Shown piece after piece: positions 51,084 through 62,773 of a DNA stretch of 64,000 bases. Origin of the DNA: Ptiloglossa arizonensis (lineage: Eukaryota > Arthropoda > Insecta > Hymenoptera > Colletidae). The translations under genes and the position numbers were made by a program. The stretch lies in assembly GCF_051014685.1 (NCBI RefSeq), contig NW_027478782.1, positions 62,001-126,000 of the forward strand. The letters are read 5' to 3'. Within the stretch, counting starts at the first letter, position 1, and each line of letters begins with the position of its first letter. The notes under the pieces are model-generated. The model ran no database searches. It saw nothing but the letters and a program-made list of their open reading frames with translations, and had not been told where the DNA came from.

Positions 51084-52603
51084 TTGAAGTAAAGGAATGG
51101 TTGAGAAACCATCAAAATTTTCGCAAGTCTGATTCCCGAAACCAATAACTAAAAAGGCCTAGGGGAAAAATACACATGCCGTTGTAATCGTGCGAGTTTC
51201 TACTTTCAGATGCAACAGGAATTTCTCGAGATTGTGAATCCGTTCGCGTGATATGGGAGTTTGAAGTTAAGGAACGGTTGAGAAACCATCAAAATTTTCG
51301 CAAGTCTGATACTCGAAACCAATAACTACTATGCCCTAGGGCAAAAATGCACATACCGTTGTAATCGGGCGAGTTTCTGCTTTCAGATGCAATAGGAGTT
51401 CCTCGAGTTCGTCAGTCCGTTCGCGTGATATGGGAGTTTGAAGTAAAGGAATGGTTGAGAAACAATCAAAATTTTCGCAAGTCTGATTCCCGAAACCAAT
51501 AACTACAAAGGCCTAGGGGAAAAACACACATGCCGTTGTAATCGTGCGAGTTTCTACTTTCAGATGCAACAGGAATTTCTCGAGTTCGTCAATCCGTTCG
51601 CGAGATATGGGAGTTTGAAGTTAAGGATTAGTTGAGAAACCATCAAAATTTTCGCACGTCTGATACTCGAAACCAATAACTACAATGGCCTAGGGGAAAA
51701 ATACACATACCGTTGTAATCGGGCGAGTTTCTACTTTCAGATGAAACAGGAATTTCTCGAGTTCGTCAATCCGTTCGCGAGATATGGGAGTTTGAAGTTA
51801 AGGAATGGTTGAGAAACCATCAAAAATTTCGCTGGTCTGATACTCGAAACCAATAACTGGAATGGCCTAGGGGAAAAGTACACACTCCATTGTAATCGGG
51901 CGAGTTTCTACTTTCAGATGCAACAGGAATTTCTCGAGTTGGTCAATCCGTTCGCGAGATATGGGAGTTAGAATTTAAGGAATGGTTGAGAAACCATCAA
52001 AATTTTCGCAAGTCTGATTCCCGAAACCAATAACTACAAAGGCCTAGGGGAAAAACACACATGCCGTTGTAATCGTGCGAGTTTCTACTTTCAGATGCAA
52101 CAGGAATTTCTCGAGTTCGTCAATCCGTTCGCGAGATATGGGAGTTGGAGTTTAAGGAATGGTTGAGAAACCATCAAAAATTTCGCTGGTCTGATACTCG
52201 AAACCAATAACTGGAATGGCCTAGGGGAAAAGTACACTTACCGCTGTATTCGGGCGAGTTTCTACTTTCAGATGCAACAGGAATTTCTCGAGTTCGTCAA
52301 TCCGTTCGCGAGATATGGGAGCTTGAAGTTAAGGAGTGGTTGAGAAACAATCAAAATTTTCGCTGGTCTGATACTCGAAACCAATAACTGGAATGGCGTA
52401 GGGGAAAAGCACACACACCACTGTAATCGGGCGTGTTTTACTTTCAGATGCAACAGGATCTTCTCGAGATCGTCAATCCGTTCGCGTGATATGGGAGTTT
52501 GAAGTAAAGGAATGGTTGAGAAACCATCAAAATTTTCGCAAGTCTGATTCCCGAAACCAATAACTAAAAAGGCCTAGGGGAAAAATACACATGCCGTTGT
52601 AAT
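51084..52603. repeat. 8-monomer unit, copy 2, right domain only
   Basis: This is the tandem partner of the preceding unit and ends where aatggtgctag (about 52,602) replaces aatcgtgcgag. From there the sequence follows the left domain at about 1,810. It retains the 1-bp deletion and the ggatcttctcg change. Confidence 0.85.
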
Positions 52604-55600
52604 GGTGCTAGTTTCTACTTTCAGATGCAACAGGAATTTCTCGAGTTCGTCAATCCGTTCGCGAGATATGGGAGTTTGAAGTTAAGGAATGGTTGAGAAA
52701 CCATCAAAAATTTCGCTGGTCTGATACTCGCAACCAATAACTGGAATGGCCTAGTTGAAAAGTACACTTACCGCTGAATTCGGGAGAGTTTCTACTTTCA
52801 GATACAACAGGAATTTCTCGAGTTCGTCAATCCGTTCGCGAGATATGGGAGTTTGAAGTTAAGGAATGGTTGAGAAACCATCAAAATTTTCGCTGGTCTG
52901 ATACTCGAAACCAATAACTGGAATGGCCTAGGGGAAAAGTACACACACCACTGTAATCGAGCGTGCTTCTACTTTCAGATGCAACAGAAATTTCTCGAAA
53001 TCGTCAATCCGTTTGCCAGATGTGGGAGTTAGAGGTGAAGGAATGGTTGAGAAACCATCAAAATTTTCGCAAGTCTGATTCCTGAAACCAATAACTACAA
53101 AGGCCTAGGGGAAAAATACACATGCAGTTGTAATCGTGTGTGTTTCTAATTTCGGATGCAATAGGAATTTCTCGAGTTCATGAATCCGTTCGCGAGGTAT
53201 GGGAGTTTGAAGTAAAGGAATGGTTGAGAAACCATCAAAATTTTCGCAAGTCTGATACTCGAAACCAATAACTACTATGGCCTAGGGCAAAAACACACAC
53301 ACCGCTGTAATCGGGCGAGTTTCTGCTTTCAGATGCAACAAGAATTTCTCGAGTTCGTCAGATCGTTCGCGAGATATGGCAGTTTGAAGTTAAGGAATGG
53401 TTGAGAAACCATCAAAATTTTCGCTGCTCTGATACTCGAAACCAATAACTGGAATGGCCTAGGGGAAAAGTACACACGCCATTGTAATCGGGCGAGTTTC
53501 TACTTTCAGATGCAACATGAATTTCTCGAGTTCGTCAGATCGTTCGCGAGATATGGGAGTTTGAATTTAAGGAATGGTTGAGAAACCATCAAAATTTTCG
53601 CTGGTCTGATACTCGAAACCAATAACTGGAATGTCCTAGGGGAAAAGTACACACACCATTGTAATCGGGCGAGTTTCTACTTTCAGATGCAACAGGAATT
53701 TCTCGAGTTCGTCAATCCGTTCGCGAGATATGGGAGTTAGAATTTAAGGAATGGTTGAGAAATCATCAAAATTTTCGCAAGTCTGATTCCCGAAACCAAT
53801 AACTACAAAGGCCTATGGGAAAAATACACAAACCGTTGTAATCGTGCGAGTTTCTACTTTCAGATGCAACAGGAATTTCTCGAGTTCGTCAATCCGTTCG
53901 CGAGATATGGGAGTTTGAAGTAAAGGAATGGTTGAGAAACCATCAAAATTTTCGCAAGTCTGATTCCCGAAACCAATAACTAAAAAGGCCTAGGGGAAAA
54001 ATACACATGCCGTTGTAATCGTGCTAGTTTCTACTTTCAGATGCAACAGGAATTTCTCGAGTTCGTCAATCCGTTCGCGAGATATGGGAGTTTGAAGTTA
54101 AGGAATGGTTGAGAAACCATCAAAAATTTCGCTGGTCTGATACTCGAAACCAATAACTGGAATGGCCTAGGGGAAAAGTACACACACCACTGTAATCGAG
54201 CGTGCTTCTACTTTCAGATGCAACAGAAATTTCTCGAAATCGTCAATCCGTTTGCCAGATGTGGGAGTTAGAGGTGAAGGAATGGTTGAGAAACCATCAA
54301 AATTTTCGCAAGTCTGATTCCTGAAACCAATAACTACAAAGGCCTAGGGGAAAAATACACATGCAGTTGTAATCGTGTGTGTTTCTAATTTCGGATGCAA
54401 TAGGAATTTCTCGAGTTCATGAATCCGTTCGCGAGGTATGGGAGTTTGAAGTTAAGGAACGCTTGAGCAACCATGAAAATTTTCGCAAGTCTGATACTCG
54501 AAACCAATAACTACTATGGCCTAGGGCAAAAATACACATACCGTTGTAATCGGGCGAGTTTCTGCTTTCAGATGCAATAGGAATTTCTCGAGTTCGTCAA
54601 TCCGTTCGCGTGATATGGGAGTTTGAAGTAAAGGAATGGTTGAGAAACCATCAAAATTTTCGCAAGTCTGATACTCGAAACCAATAACTACTATGGCCTA
54701 GGGCAAAAACACACACACCGCTGTAATCGGGCGAGTTTCTGCTTTCAGATGCAACAAGAATTTCTCGAGTTCGTCAGATCGTTCGCGAGATATGGCAGTT
54801 TGAAGTTAAGGAATGGTTGAGAAACCATCAAAATTTTCGCAACTCTGATACACGAAACCAAGAACTACTATGGCCTAGGGCAAAAATACACATACCGTTA
54901 TAATCGGGCGAGCTTCTACTTTCAGATGCAACAGGAATTTCTCGAGTTCGTCAATCCGTTCGCGAGATATGGGACTTTGAAGTTAAGGAATGGTTGAGAA
55001 ACCATCAAAATTTTCGCTGGTCTGATACTCGAAACCAATAACTGGAGTGGCCTAGGGTAAAAGCACACGCACCACTGTAATCGGGCGTGTTTCTACTTTC
55101 AGATGCAACAGGAATTTCTCGAGATCGTCAATCCGTTCGCGTGATATGGGAGTTTGAAGTAAAGGAATGGTTGAGAAACCATCAAAATTTTCGCAAGTCT
55201 GATTCCCGAAACCAATAACTAAAAAGGCCTAGGGGAAAAATACACATGCCGTTGTAATCGTGCGAGTTTCTACTTTCAGATGCAACAGGAATTTCTCGAG
55301 ATTGTGAATCCGTTCGCGTGATATGGGAGTTTGAAGTTAAGGAACGGTTGAGAAACCATCAAAATTTTCGCAAGTCTGATACTCGAAACCAATAACTACT
55401 ATGCCCTAGGGCAAAAATGCACATACCGTTGTAATCGGGCGAGTTTCTGCTTTCAGATGCAATAGGAGTTCCTCGAGTTCGTCAGTCCGTTCGCGTGATA
55501 TGGGAGTTTGAAGTAAAGTAATGGTTGAGAAACAATCAAAATTTTCGCAAGTCTGATTCCCGAAACCAATAACTACAAAGGCCTAGGGGAAAAACACACA

Positions 55601-57881
55601 TGCCGTTGTAATCGTGCGAGTTTCTACTTTCAGATGCAACAGGAATTTCTCGAGTTCGTCAATCCGTTCGCGAGATATGGGAGTTTGAAGTTAAGGATTA
55701 GTTGAGAAACCATCAAAATTTTCGCACGTCTGATACTCGAAACCAATAACTACAATGGCCTAGGGGAAAAATACACATACCGTTGTAATCGGGCGAGTTT
55801 CTACTTTCAGATGAAACAGGAATTTCTCGAGTTCGTCAATCCGTTCGCGAGATATGGGAGTTTGAAGTTAAGGAATGGTTGAGAAACCATCAAAAATTTC
55901 GCTGGTCTGATACTCGAAACCAATAACTGGAATGGCCTAGGGGAAAAGTACACACTCCATTGTAATCGGGCGAGTTTCTACTTTCAGATGCAACAGGAAT
56001 TTCTCGAGTTGGTCAATCCGTTCGCGAGATATGGGAGTTAGAATTTAAGGAATGGTTGAGAAACCATCAAAATTTTCGCAAGTCTGATTCCCGAAACCAA
56101 TAACTACAAATTCCTAGGGGAAAAACACACATGCCGTTGTAATCGTGCGAGTTTCTACTTTCAGATGCAACAGGAATTTCTCGAGTTCGTCAATCCGTTC
56201 GCGAGATATGGGAGTTGGAGTTTAAGGAATGGTTGAGAAACCATCAAAAATTTCGCTGGTCTGATACTCGAAACCAATAACTGGAATGGCCTAGGGGAAA
56301 AGTACACTTACCGCTGTATTCGGGCGAGTTTCTACTTTCAGATGCAACAGGAATTTCTCGAGTTCGTCAATCCGTTCGCGAGATATGGGAGCTTGAAGTT
56401 AAGGAGTGGTTGAGAAACAATCAAAATTTTCGCTGGTCTGATACTCGAAACCAATAACTGGAATGGCGTAGGGGAAAAGCACACACACCACTGTAATCGG
56501 GCGTGTTTTACTTTCAGATGCAACAGGAACTTCTCGAGATCGTCAATCCGTTCGCGTGATATGGGAGTTTGAAGTAAAGGAATGGTTGAGAAACCATCAA
56601 AATTTTCGCAAGTCTGATTCCCGAAACCAATAACTAAAAAGGCCTAGGGGAAAAATACACATGCCGTTGTAATCGTGCTAGTTTCTACTTTCAGATGCAA
56701 CAGGAATTTCTCGAGTTCGTCAATCCGTTCGCGAGATATGGGAGTTTGAAGTTAAGGAATGGTTGAGAAACCATCAAAAATTTCGCTGGTCTGATACTCG
56801 CAACCAATAACTGGAATGGCCTAGTTGAAAAGTACACTTACCGCTGAATTCGGGAGAGTTTCTACTTTCAGATACAACAGGAATTTCTCGAGTTCGTCAA
56901 TCCGTTCGCGAGATATGGGAGTTTGAAGTTAAGGAATGGTTGAGAAACCATCAAAATTTTCGCTGGTCTGATACTCGAAACCAATAACTGGAATGGCCTA
57001 GGGGAAAAGTACACACACCACTGTAATCGAGCGTGCTTCTACTTTCAGATGCAACAGAAATTTCTCGAAATCGTCAATCCGTTTGCCAGATGTGGGAGTT
57101 AGAGGTGAAGGAATGGTTGAGAAACCATCAAAATTTTCGCAAGTCTGATTCCTGAAACCAATAACTACAAAGGCCTAGGGGAAAAATACACATGCAGTTG
57201 TAATCGTGTGTGTTTCTAATTTCGGATGCAATAGGAATTTCTCGAGTTCATGAATCCGTTCGCGAGGTATGGGAGTTTGAAGTTAAGGAACGCTTGAGCA
57301 ACCATGAAAATTTTCGCAAGTCTGATACTCGAAACCAATAACTACTATGGCCTAGGGCAAAAATACACATACCGTTGTAATCGGGCGAGTTTCTGCTTTC
57401 AGATGCAATAGGAATTTCTCGAGTTCGTCAATCCGTTCGCGTGATATGGGAGTTTGAAGTAAAGGAATGGTTGAGAAACCATCAAAATTTTCGCAAGTCT
57501 GATACTCGAAACCAATAACTACTATGGCCTAGGGCAAAAACACACACACCGCTGTAATCGGGCGAGTTTCTGCTTTCAGATGCAACAAGAATTTCTCGAG
57601 TTCGTCAGATCGTTCGCGAGATATGGCAGTTTGAAGTTAAGGAATGGTTGAGAAACCATCAAAATTTTCGCTGCTCTGATACTCGAAACCAATAACTGGA
57701 ATGGCCTAGGGGAAAAGTACACACGCCATTGTAATCGGGCGAGTTTCTACTTTCAGATGCAACATGAATTTCTCGAGTTCGTCAGATCGTTCGCGAGATA
57801 TGGGAGTTTGAATTTAAGGAATGGTTGAGAAACCATCAAAATTTTCGCTGGTCTGATACTCGAAACCAATAACTGGAATGT
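52604..57881. repeat. Right-domain counterpart of about 1,810-6,910
   Basis: The tagttgaaaa monomer at 52,752 corresponds to 1,961 and the one near 56,822 to 5,853. Differences from the left copy show independent editing. A monomer near 53,180-53,220 joins a ttcatgaatccg/cgaggtatggg left half to a gtaaaggaatgg right half, which removes one monomer relative to about 3,440-3,700. The tagttgaaaa monomer seen at 3,023 has no partner near 54,150. The landmark at 54,862 lies in this segment. Confidence 0.75.
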
Positions 57882-59300
57882 CCTAGGGGAAAAGTACACA
57901 CACCATTGTAATCGGGCGAGTTTCTACTTTCAGATGCAACAGGAATTTCTCGAGTTCGTCAATCCGTTCGCGAGATATGGGAGTTAGAATTTAAGGAATG
58001 GTTGAGAAATCATCAAAATTTTCGCAAGTCTGATTCCCGAAACCAATAACTACAAAGGCCTATGGGAAAAATACACATACCGTTGTAATCGTGCGAGTTT
58101 CTACTTTCAGATGCAACAGGAATTTCTCGAGTTCGTCAATCCGTTAGCGAGATATGGGAGTTTGAAGTAAAGGAATGGTTGAGAAACCATCAAAATTTTT
58201 GCAAGTCTGATACTCGAAACCAATAACTACTATGGCCTAGGGCAAAAACAAACACACCGCTGTAATCGGGCGAGTTTCTGCTTTCAGATGCAACAAGAAT
58301 TTCTCAAGTTCGTCAGATCGTTCGCGAGATATGGCAGTTTGAAGTTAAGGAATGGTTGAGAAACCATCAAAATTTTCGCTGCTCTGATACTCGAAACCAA
58401 TAACTGGAATGTCCTAGGGGAAAAGTACACACACCATTGTAATCGGGCGAGTTTCTGCTTTCAGATGCAACAGGAATTTCTCGAGTTCGTCAATTCGTTC
58501 GCGAGATATGGGAGTTTGAAATTAAGGAATGGTTGAGAAACCATCAAAATTTTCGCAAGTCTGATACTCGAAACCAATAACTACTATGCCCTAGGGCAAA
58601 AATGCACATACCGTTGTAATCGGGCGAGTTTCTGCTTTCAGATGCAATAGGAATTCCTCGAGTTCGTCAGATCGTTCGCGAGATATGGGAGTTTGAAGTT
58701 AAGGAATGGTTGAGAAACCATCAAAATTTTCGCAAGTCTGATTCCCGAAACCAATAACTACAAAGGCCTAGGGGAAAAGTACACACACCATTGTGATCGG
58801 GCGAGTTTCTACTTTCAGATGCAACAGGAATTTCTCGAGTTCGTCAATCCGTTCGCGAGATATGGGAGTTAGAATTTAAGGAATGGTTGAGAAATCATCA
58901 AAATTTTCGCAAGTCTGATTCCCGAAACCAATAACTACAAAGGCCTATGGGAAAAATACACATACCGTTGTAATCGTGCGAGTTTCTACTTTCAGATGCA
59001 ACAGGAATTTCTCGAGTTCGTCAATCCGTTAGCGAGATATGGGAGTTTGAAGTAAAGGAATGGTTGAGAAACCATCAAAATTTTTGCAAGTCTGATACTC
59101 GAAACCAATAACTACTATGGCCTAGGGCAAAAACAAACACACCGCTGTAATCGGGCGAGTTTCTGCTTTCAGATGCAACAAGAATTTCTCAAGTTCGTCA
59201 GATCGTTCGCGAGATATGGCAGTTTGAAGTTAAGGAATGGTTGAGAAACCATCAAACTTTTCGCTGCTCTGATACTCGAAACCAATAACTGGAATGGCCT
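57882..59300. repeat. 5-monomer (885-bp) duplication in the right domain
   Basis: The aaacaaacac monomer at 58,246 recurs at 59,131, exactly 5 x 177 later, and the preceding tcctagggg monomer at 57,882 recurs at 58,767. Both copies include gagaaatcatc, ggcctatggg and ccgttagcgag. The first copy is followed by a gtcctagggg/gccctagggc pair from the 8.3-8.5 kb type, the second by the acgccattg type as in the left domain at 7,440. A private attgtgatcgg occurs near 58,792. The left domain has this series once. Confidence 0.75.
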
Positions 59301-60650
59301 AGGGGAAAAGTACACACGCCATTGTAATCGGGCGAATTTCTACTTTCAGATGCAACATGAATTTCTCGAGTTCGTCAGATCGTTCGCGAGATATGGGAGT
59401 TTGAATTTAAGGAATGGTTGAGAAACCATCAAAATTTTCGCTGGTCTGATACTCGAAACCAATAACTGGAGTGGCCTAGGGGAAGAGCACACACACCACT
59501 GTAATCGGGCGCGTTTCTACTTTCAGATGCAACAGGAATTTCGCGAGATCGTCAATCCGTTCGCGTGATATGGGAGTTTGAAGTAAAGGAATGGTAGAGA
59601 AACCATCAAAATTTTCGCAAGTCTGATTCCCGAAACCAATAACTAAAAAGGCCTAGGGGAAAAATACACATGCCGTTGTAATCGTGCGAGTTTCTACTTT
59701 CAGATGCAATAGGAATTTCTCGAGTTCGTCAATCCGTTCGCGTGATATGGGAGTTTGAAGTAAAGGAATGGTTGAGAAACCATCAAAAATTTCGCTGGTC
59801 TGATACTCGAAACCAATAACTGGAATCGCCTAGGGGAAAAGTACACACACCATTGTAATGGGGCGAGTTTCTACTTTCCGATGCAACAGGAATTTCTCGA
59901 GTTCGTCAATTCGTTCGCGAGATATGGGAGTTTGAAATTAAGGAATGGTTGAGAAACCATCAAAATTTTCGCAAGTCTGATACTCGAAACCAATAACTAC
60001 TATGCCCTAGGGCAAAAATGCACATACCGTTGTAATCGGGCGAGTTTCTGCTTTCAGATGCAATAGGAATTCCTCGAGTTCGTCAGATCGTTCGCGAGAT
60101 ATGGGAGTTTGAAGTTAAGGAATGGTTGAGAAACAATCAAAATTTTCGCTGGTCTGATACTCGAAACCAATAACTGGAATGTCCTAGGGGAAAAGTACAC
60201 ACACCATTGTAATCGGGCGAGTTTCTGCTTTCAGATGCAACAGGAATTTCTCGAGTTCGTCAATTCGTTCGCGAGATATGGGAGTTTGAAATTAAGGAAT
60301 GGTTGAGAAACCATCAAAATTTTCGCAAGTCTGATACTCGAAACCAATAACTACTATGCCCTAGGGCAAAAATGCACATACCGTTGTAATCGGGCGAGTT
60401 TCTGCTTTCAGATGCAATAGGAATTCCTCGAGTTCGTCAGATCGTTCGCGAGATATGGGAGTTTGAAGTTAAGGAATGGTTGAGAAACCATCAAAATTTT
60501 CGCAAGTCTGATTCCCGAAACCAATAACTACAAAGGCCTAGGGGAAAAACACACATGCCGTTGTAATCGTGCGAGTTTCTACTTTCAGATGCAACAGGAA
60601 TTTCTCGAGTTCGTCAATCCGTTCGCGAGATATGGGAGTTTGAAGTTAAA
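59301..60650. repeat. Right-domain counterpart of about 7,440-8,785
   Basis: This run contains ggaagagcacac, ggaatttcgcgag, aatcgcctagggg, ctttccgatgc and the gccctagggc dimer (60,004 and 60,358, 354 bp apart), in the same order as 7,621-8,504. One difference is ataactggaatcg here versus ataacaggaatcg at about 7,961. No other sequence type is present. Confidence 0.75.
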
Positions 60651-62773
60651 GAATGGTTGAGAAACCATCAAAAATTTCGCTGGTCTGATACTCGAAACCA
60701 ATAACTGGAATGGCCTAGGGGAAAAGTACACTTACCGCTGTATTCGGGCTAGTTTCTACTTTCAGATGCAACAGGATTTTCTCGAGTTTGTCAGTCCGTT
60801 CGCGAGATATGGGAGCTTGAAGTTAAGGAGTGGTTGAGAAACCATCAAAATTTTCGCTGGTCTGATACTCGAAACCAATAACTGGAGTGGCCTAGGGGAA
60901 AAGCACATACACCACTGTAATCGGGCGCGTTTCTACTTTCAGATGCAACAGGAATTTCGCGAGATCGTCAATCCGTTCGCGTGATATGGGAGTTTGAAGT
61001 AAAGGAATGGTAGAGAAACCATCAAAATTTTCGCAAGTCTGATTCCCGAAACCAATAACTAAAAAGGCCTAGGGGAAAAATACACACGCCGTTGTAATCG
61101 TGCGAGTTTCTACTTTCAGATGCAATAGGAATTTCTCGAGTTCGTCAATCCGTTCGCGTGATATGGGAGTTTGAAGTAAAGGAATGGTTGAGAAACCATC
61201 AAAATTTTCGCTGGTCTGATACTCGAAACCAATAACTGGAATGGCCTAGGGGAAAAGTACACACACCACTGTAATCGGCCGTGTTTCTACTTTCAGATGC
61301 ACAGGAATTTCTCGAGATCGTCAATCCGTTCGCGAGATATGGGAGTTTGAAGTTAAGGAATGGTTGAGAAACCATCAAAATTTTCGCAAGTCTGATTCCC
61401 GAAACCAATAACTACAAAGGCCTAGGGGAAAAACACACATGCCGTTGTAATCGTGCGAGTTTCTACTTTCAGATGCAACAGGAATTTCTCGAGTTCGTCA
61501 ATCCGTTCGCGAGATATGGGAGTTTGAAGTTAAAGAATGGTTGAGAAACCATCAAAAATTTCGCTGGTCTGATACTCGAAACCAATAACTGGAATGGCCT
61601 AGGGGAAAAGTACACTTACCGCTGTATTCGGGCTAGTTTCTACTTTCAGATGCAACAGGATTATCTCGAGTTTGTCAGTCCGTTCGCGAGATATGGGAGC
61701 TTGAAGTTAAGGAGTGGTTGAGAAACCATCAAAATTTTGGCTGGTCTGATACTCGAAACCAATAACTGGAGTGGCCTAGGGGAAAAGCACATACACCACT
61801 GTAATCGGGCGCGTTTCTACTTTCAGATGCAACAGGAATTTCGCGAGATCGTCAATCCGTTCGCGTGATATGGGAGTTTGAAGTAAAGGAATGGTAGAGA
61901 AACCATCAAAATTTTCGCAAGTCTGATTCCCGAAACCAATAACTAAAAAGGCCTAGGGGAAAAATACACACGCCGTTGTAATCGTGCGAGTTTCTACTTT
62001 CAGATGCAATAGGAATTTCTCGAGTTCGTCAATCCGTTCGCGTGATATGGGAGTTTGAAGTAAAGGAATGGTTGAGAAACCATCAAAATTTTCGCTGGTC
62101 TGATACTCGAAACCAATAACTGGAATGGCCTAGGGGAAAAGTACACACACCACTGTAATCGGCCGTGTTTCTACTTTCAGATGCAACAAGAATTTCTCAA
62201 GTTCGTCAGATCGTTCGCGAGATATGGCAGTTTGAAGTTAAGGAATGGTTGAGAAACCATCAAAATTTTCGTTGCTCTGATACTCGAAACCAATAACTGG
62301 AATGGCCTAGGGGAAAAGTACACACGCCATTGTAATCGGGCGAATTTCTACTTTCAGATGCAACATGAATTTCTCGAATTCGTCAGATCGTTCGCGAGAT
62401 ATGGGAGTTTGAATTTAAGGAATGGTTGAGAAACCATCAAAATTTTCGCTGGTATGATACTCGAAACCAATAACTGGAGTGGCCTAGGGGAAAAGCACAC
62501 ACACCACTGTAATCGGGCGCGTTTCTACTTTCAGATGCAACAGGAATTTCGCGAGATCGTCAATCCGTTCGCGTGATATGGGAGTTTGAAGTAAAGGAAT
62601 GGTAGAGAAACCATCAAAATTTTCGCAAGTCTGATTCCCGAAACCAATAACTAAAAAGGCCTAGGGGAAAAATACACATGCCGTTGTAATCGTGCGAGTT
62701 TCTACTTTCAGATGCAATAGGAATTTCTCGAGTTCGTCAATCCGTTCGCGTGATATGGGAGTTTGAAGTAAAG
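60651..62773. repeat. 12-monomer (2,123-bp) unit, copy 1, right domain only
   Basis: This matches 62,774 to the window end at 2,123 bp. Acaggatttt lies at 60,771 and 62,894, and ttatctcgag at 61,661 and 63,784. The edge is the mismatch at 60,650 (a) versus 62,773 (g). The missing base relative to 12 x 177 is the gatgcacagg deletion near 61,300. The left domain has this 12-mer once (about 8,800-10,920) and then continues into aatcgcctagggg; here it restarts instead. Confidence 0.85.
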
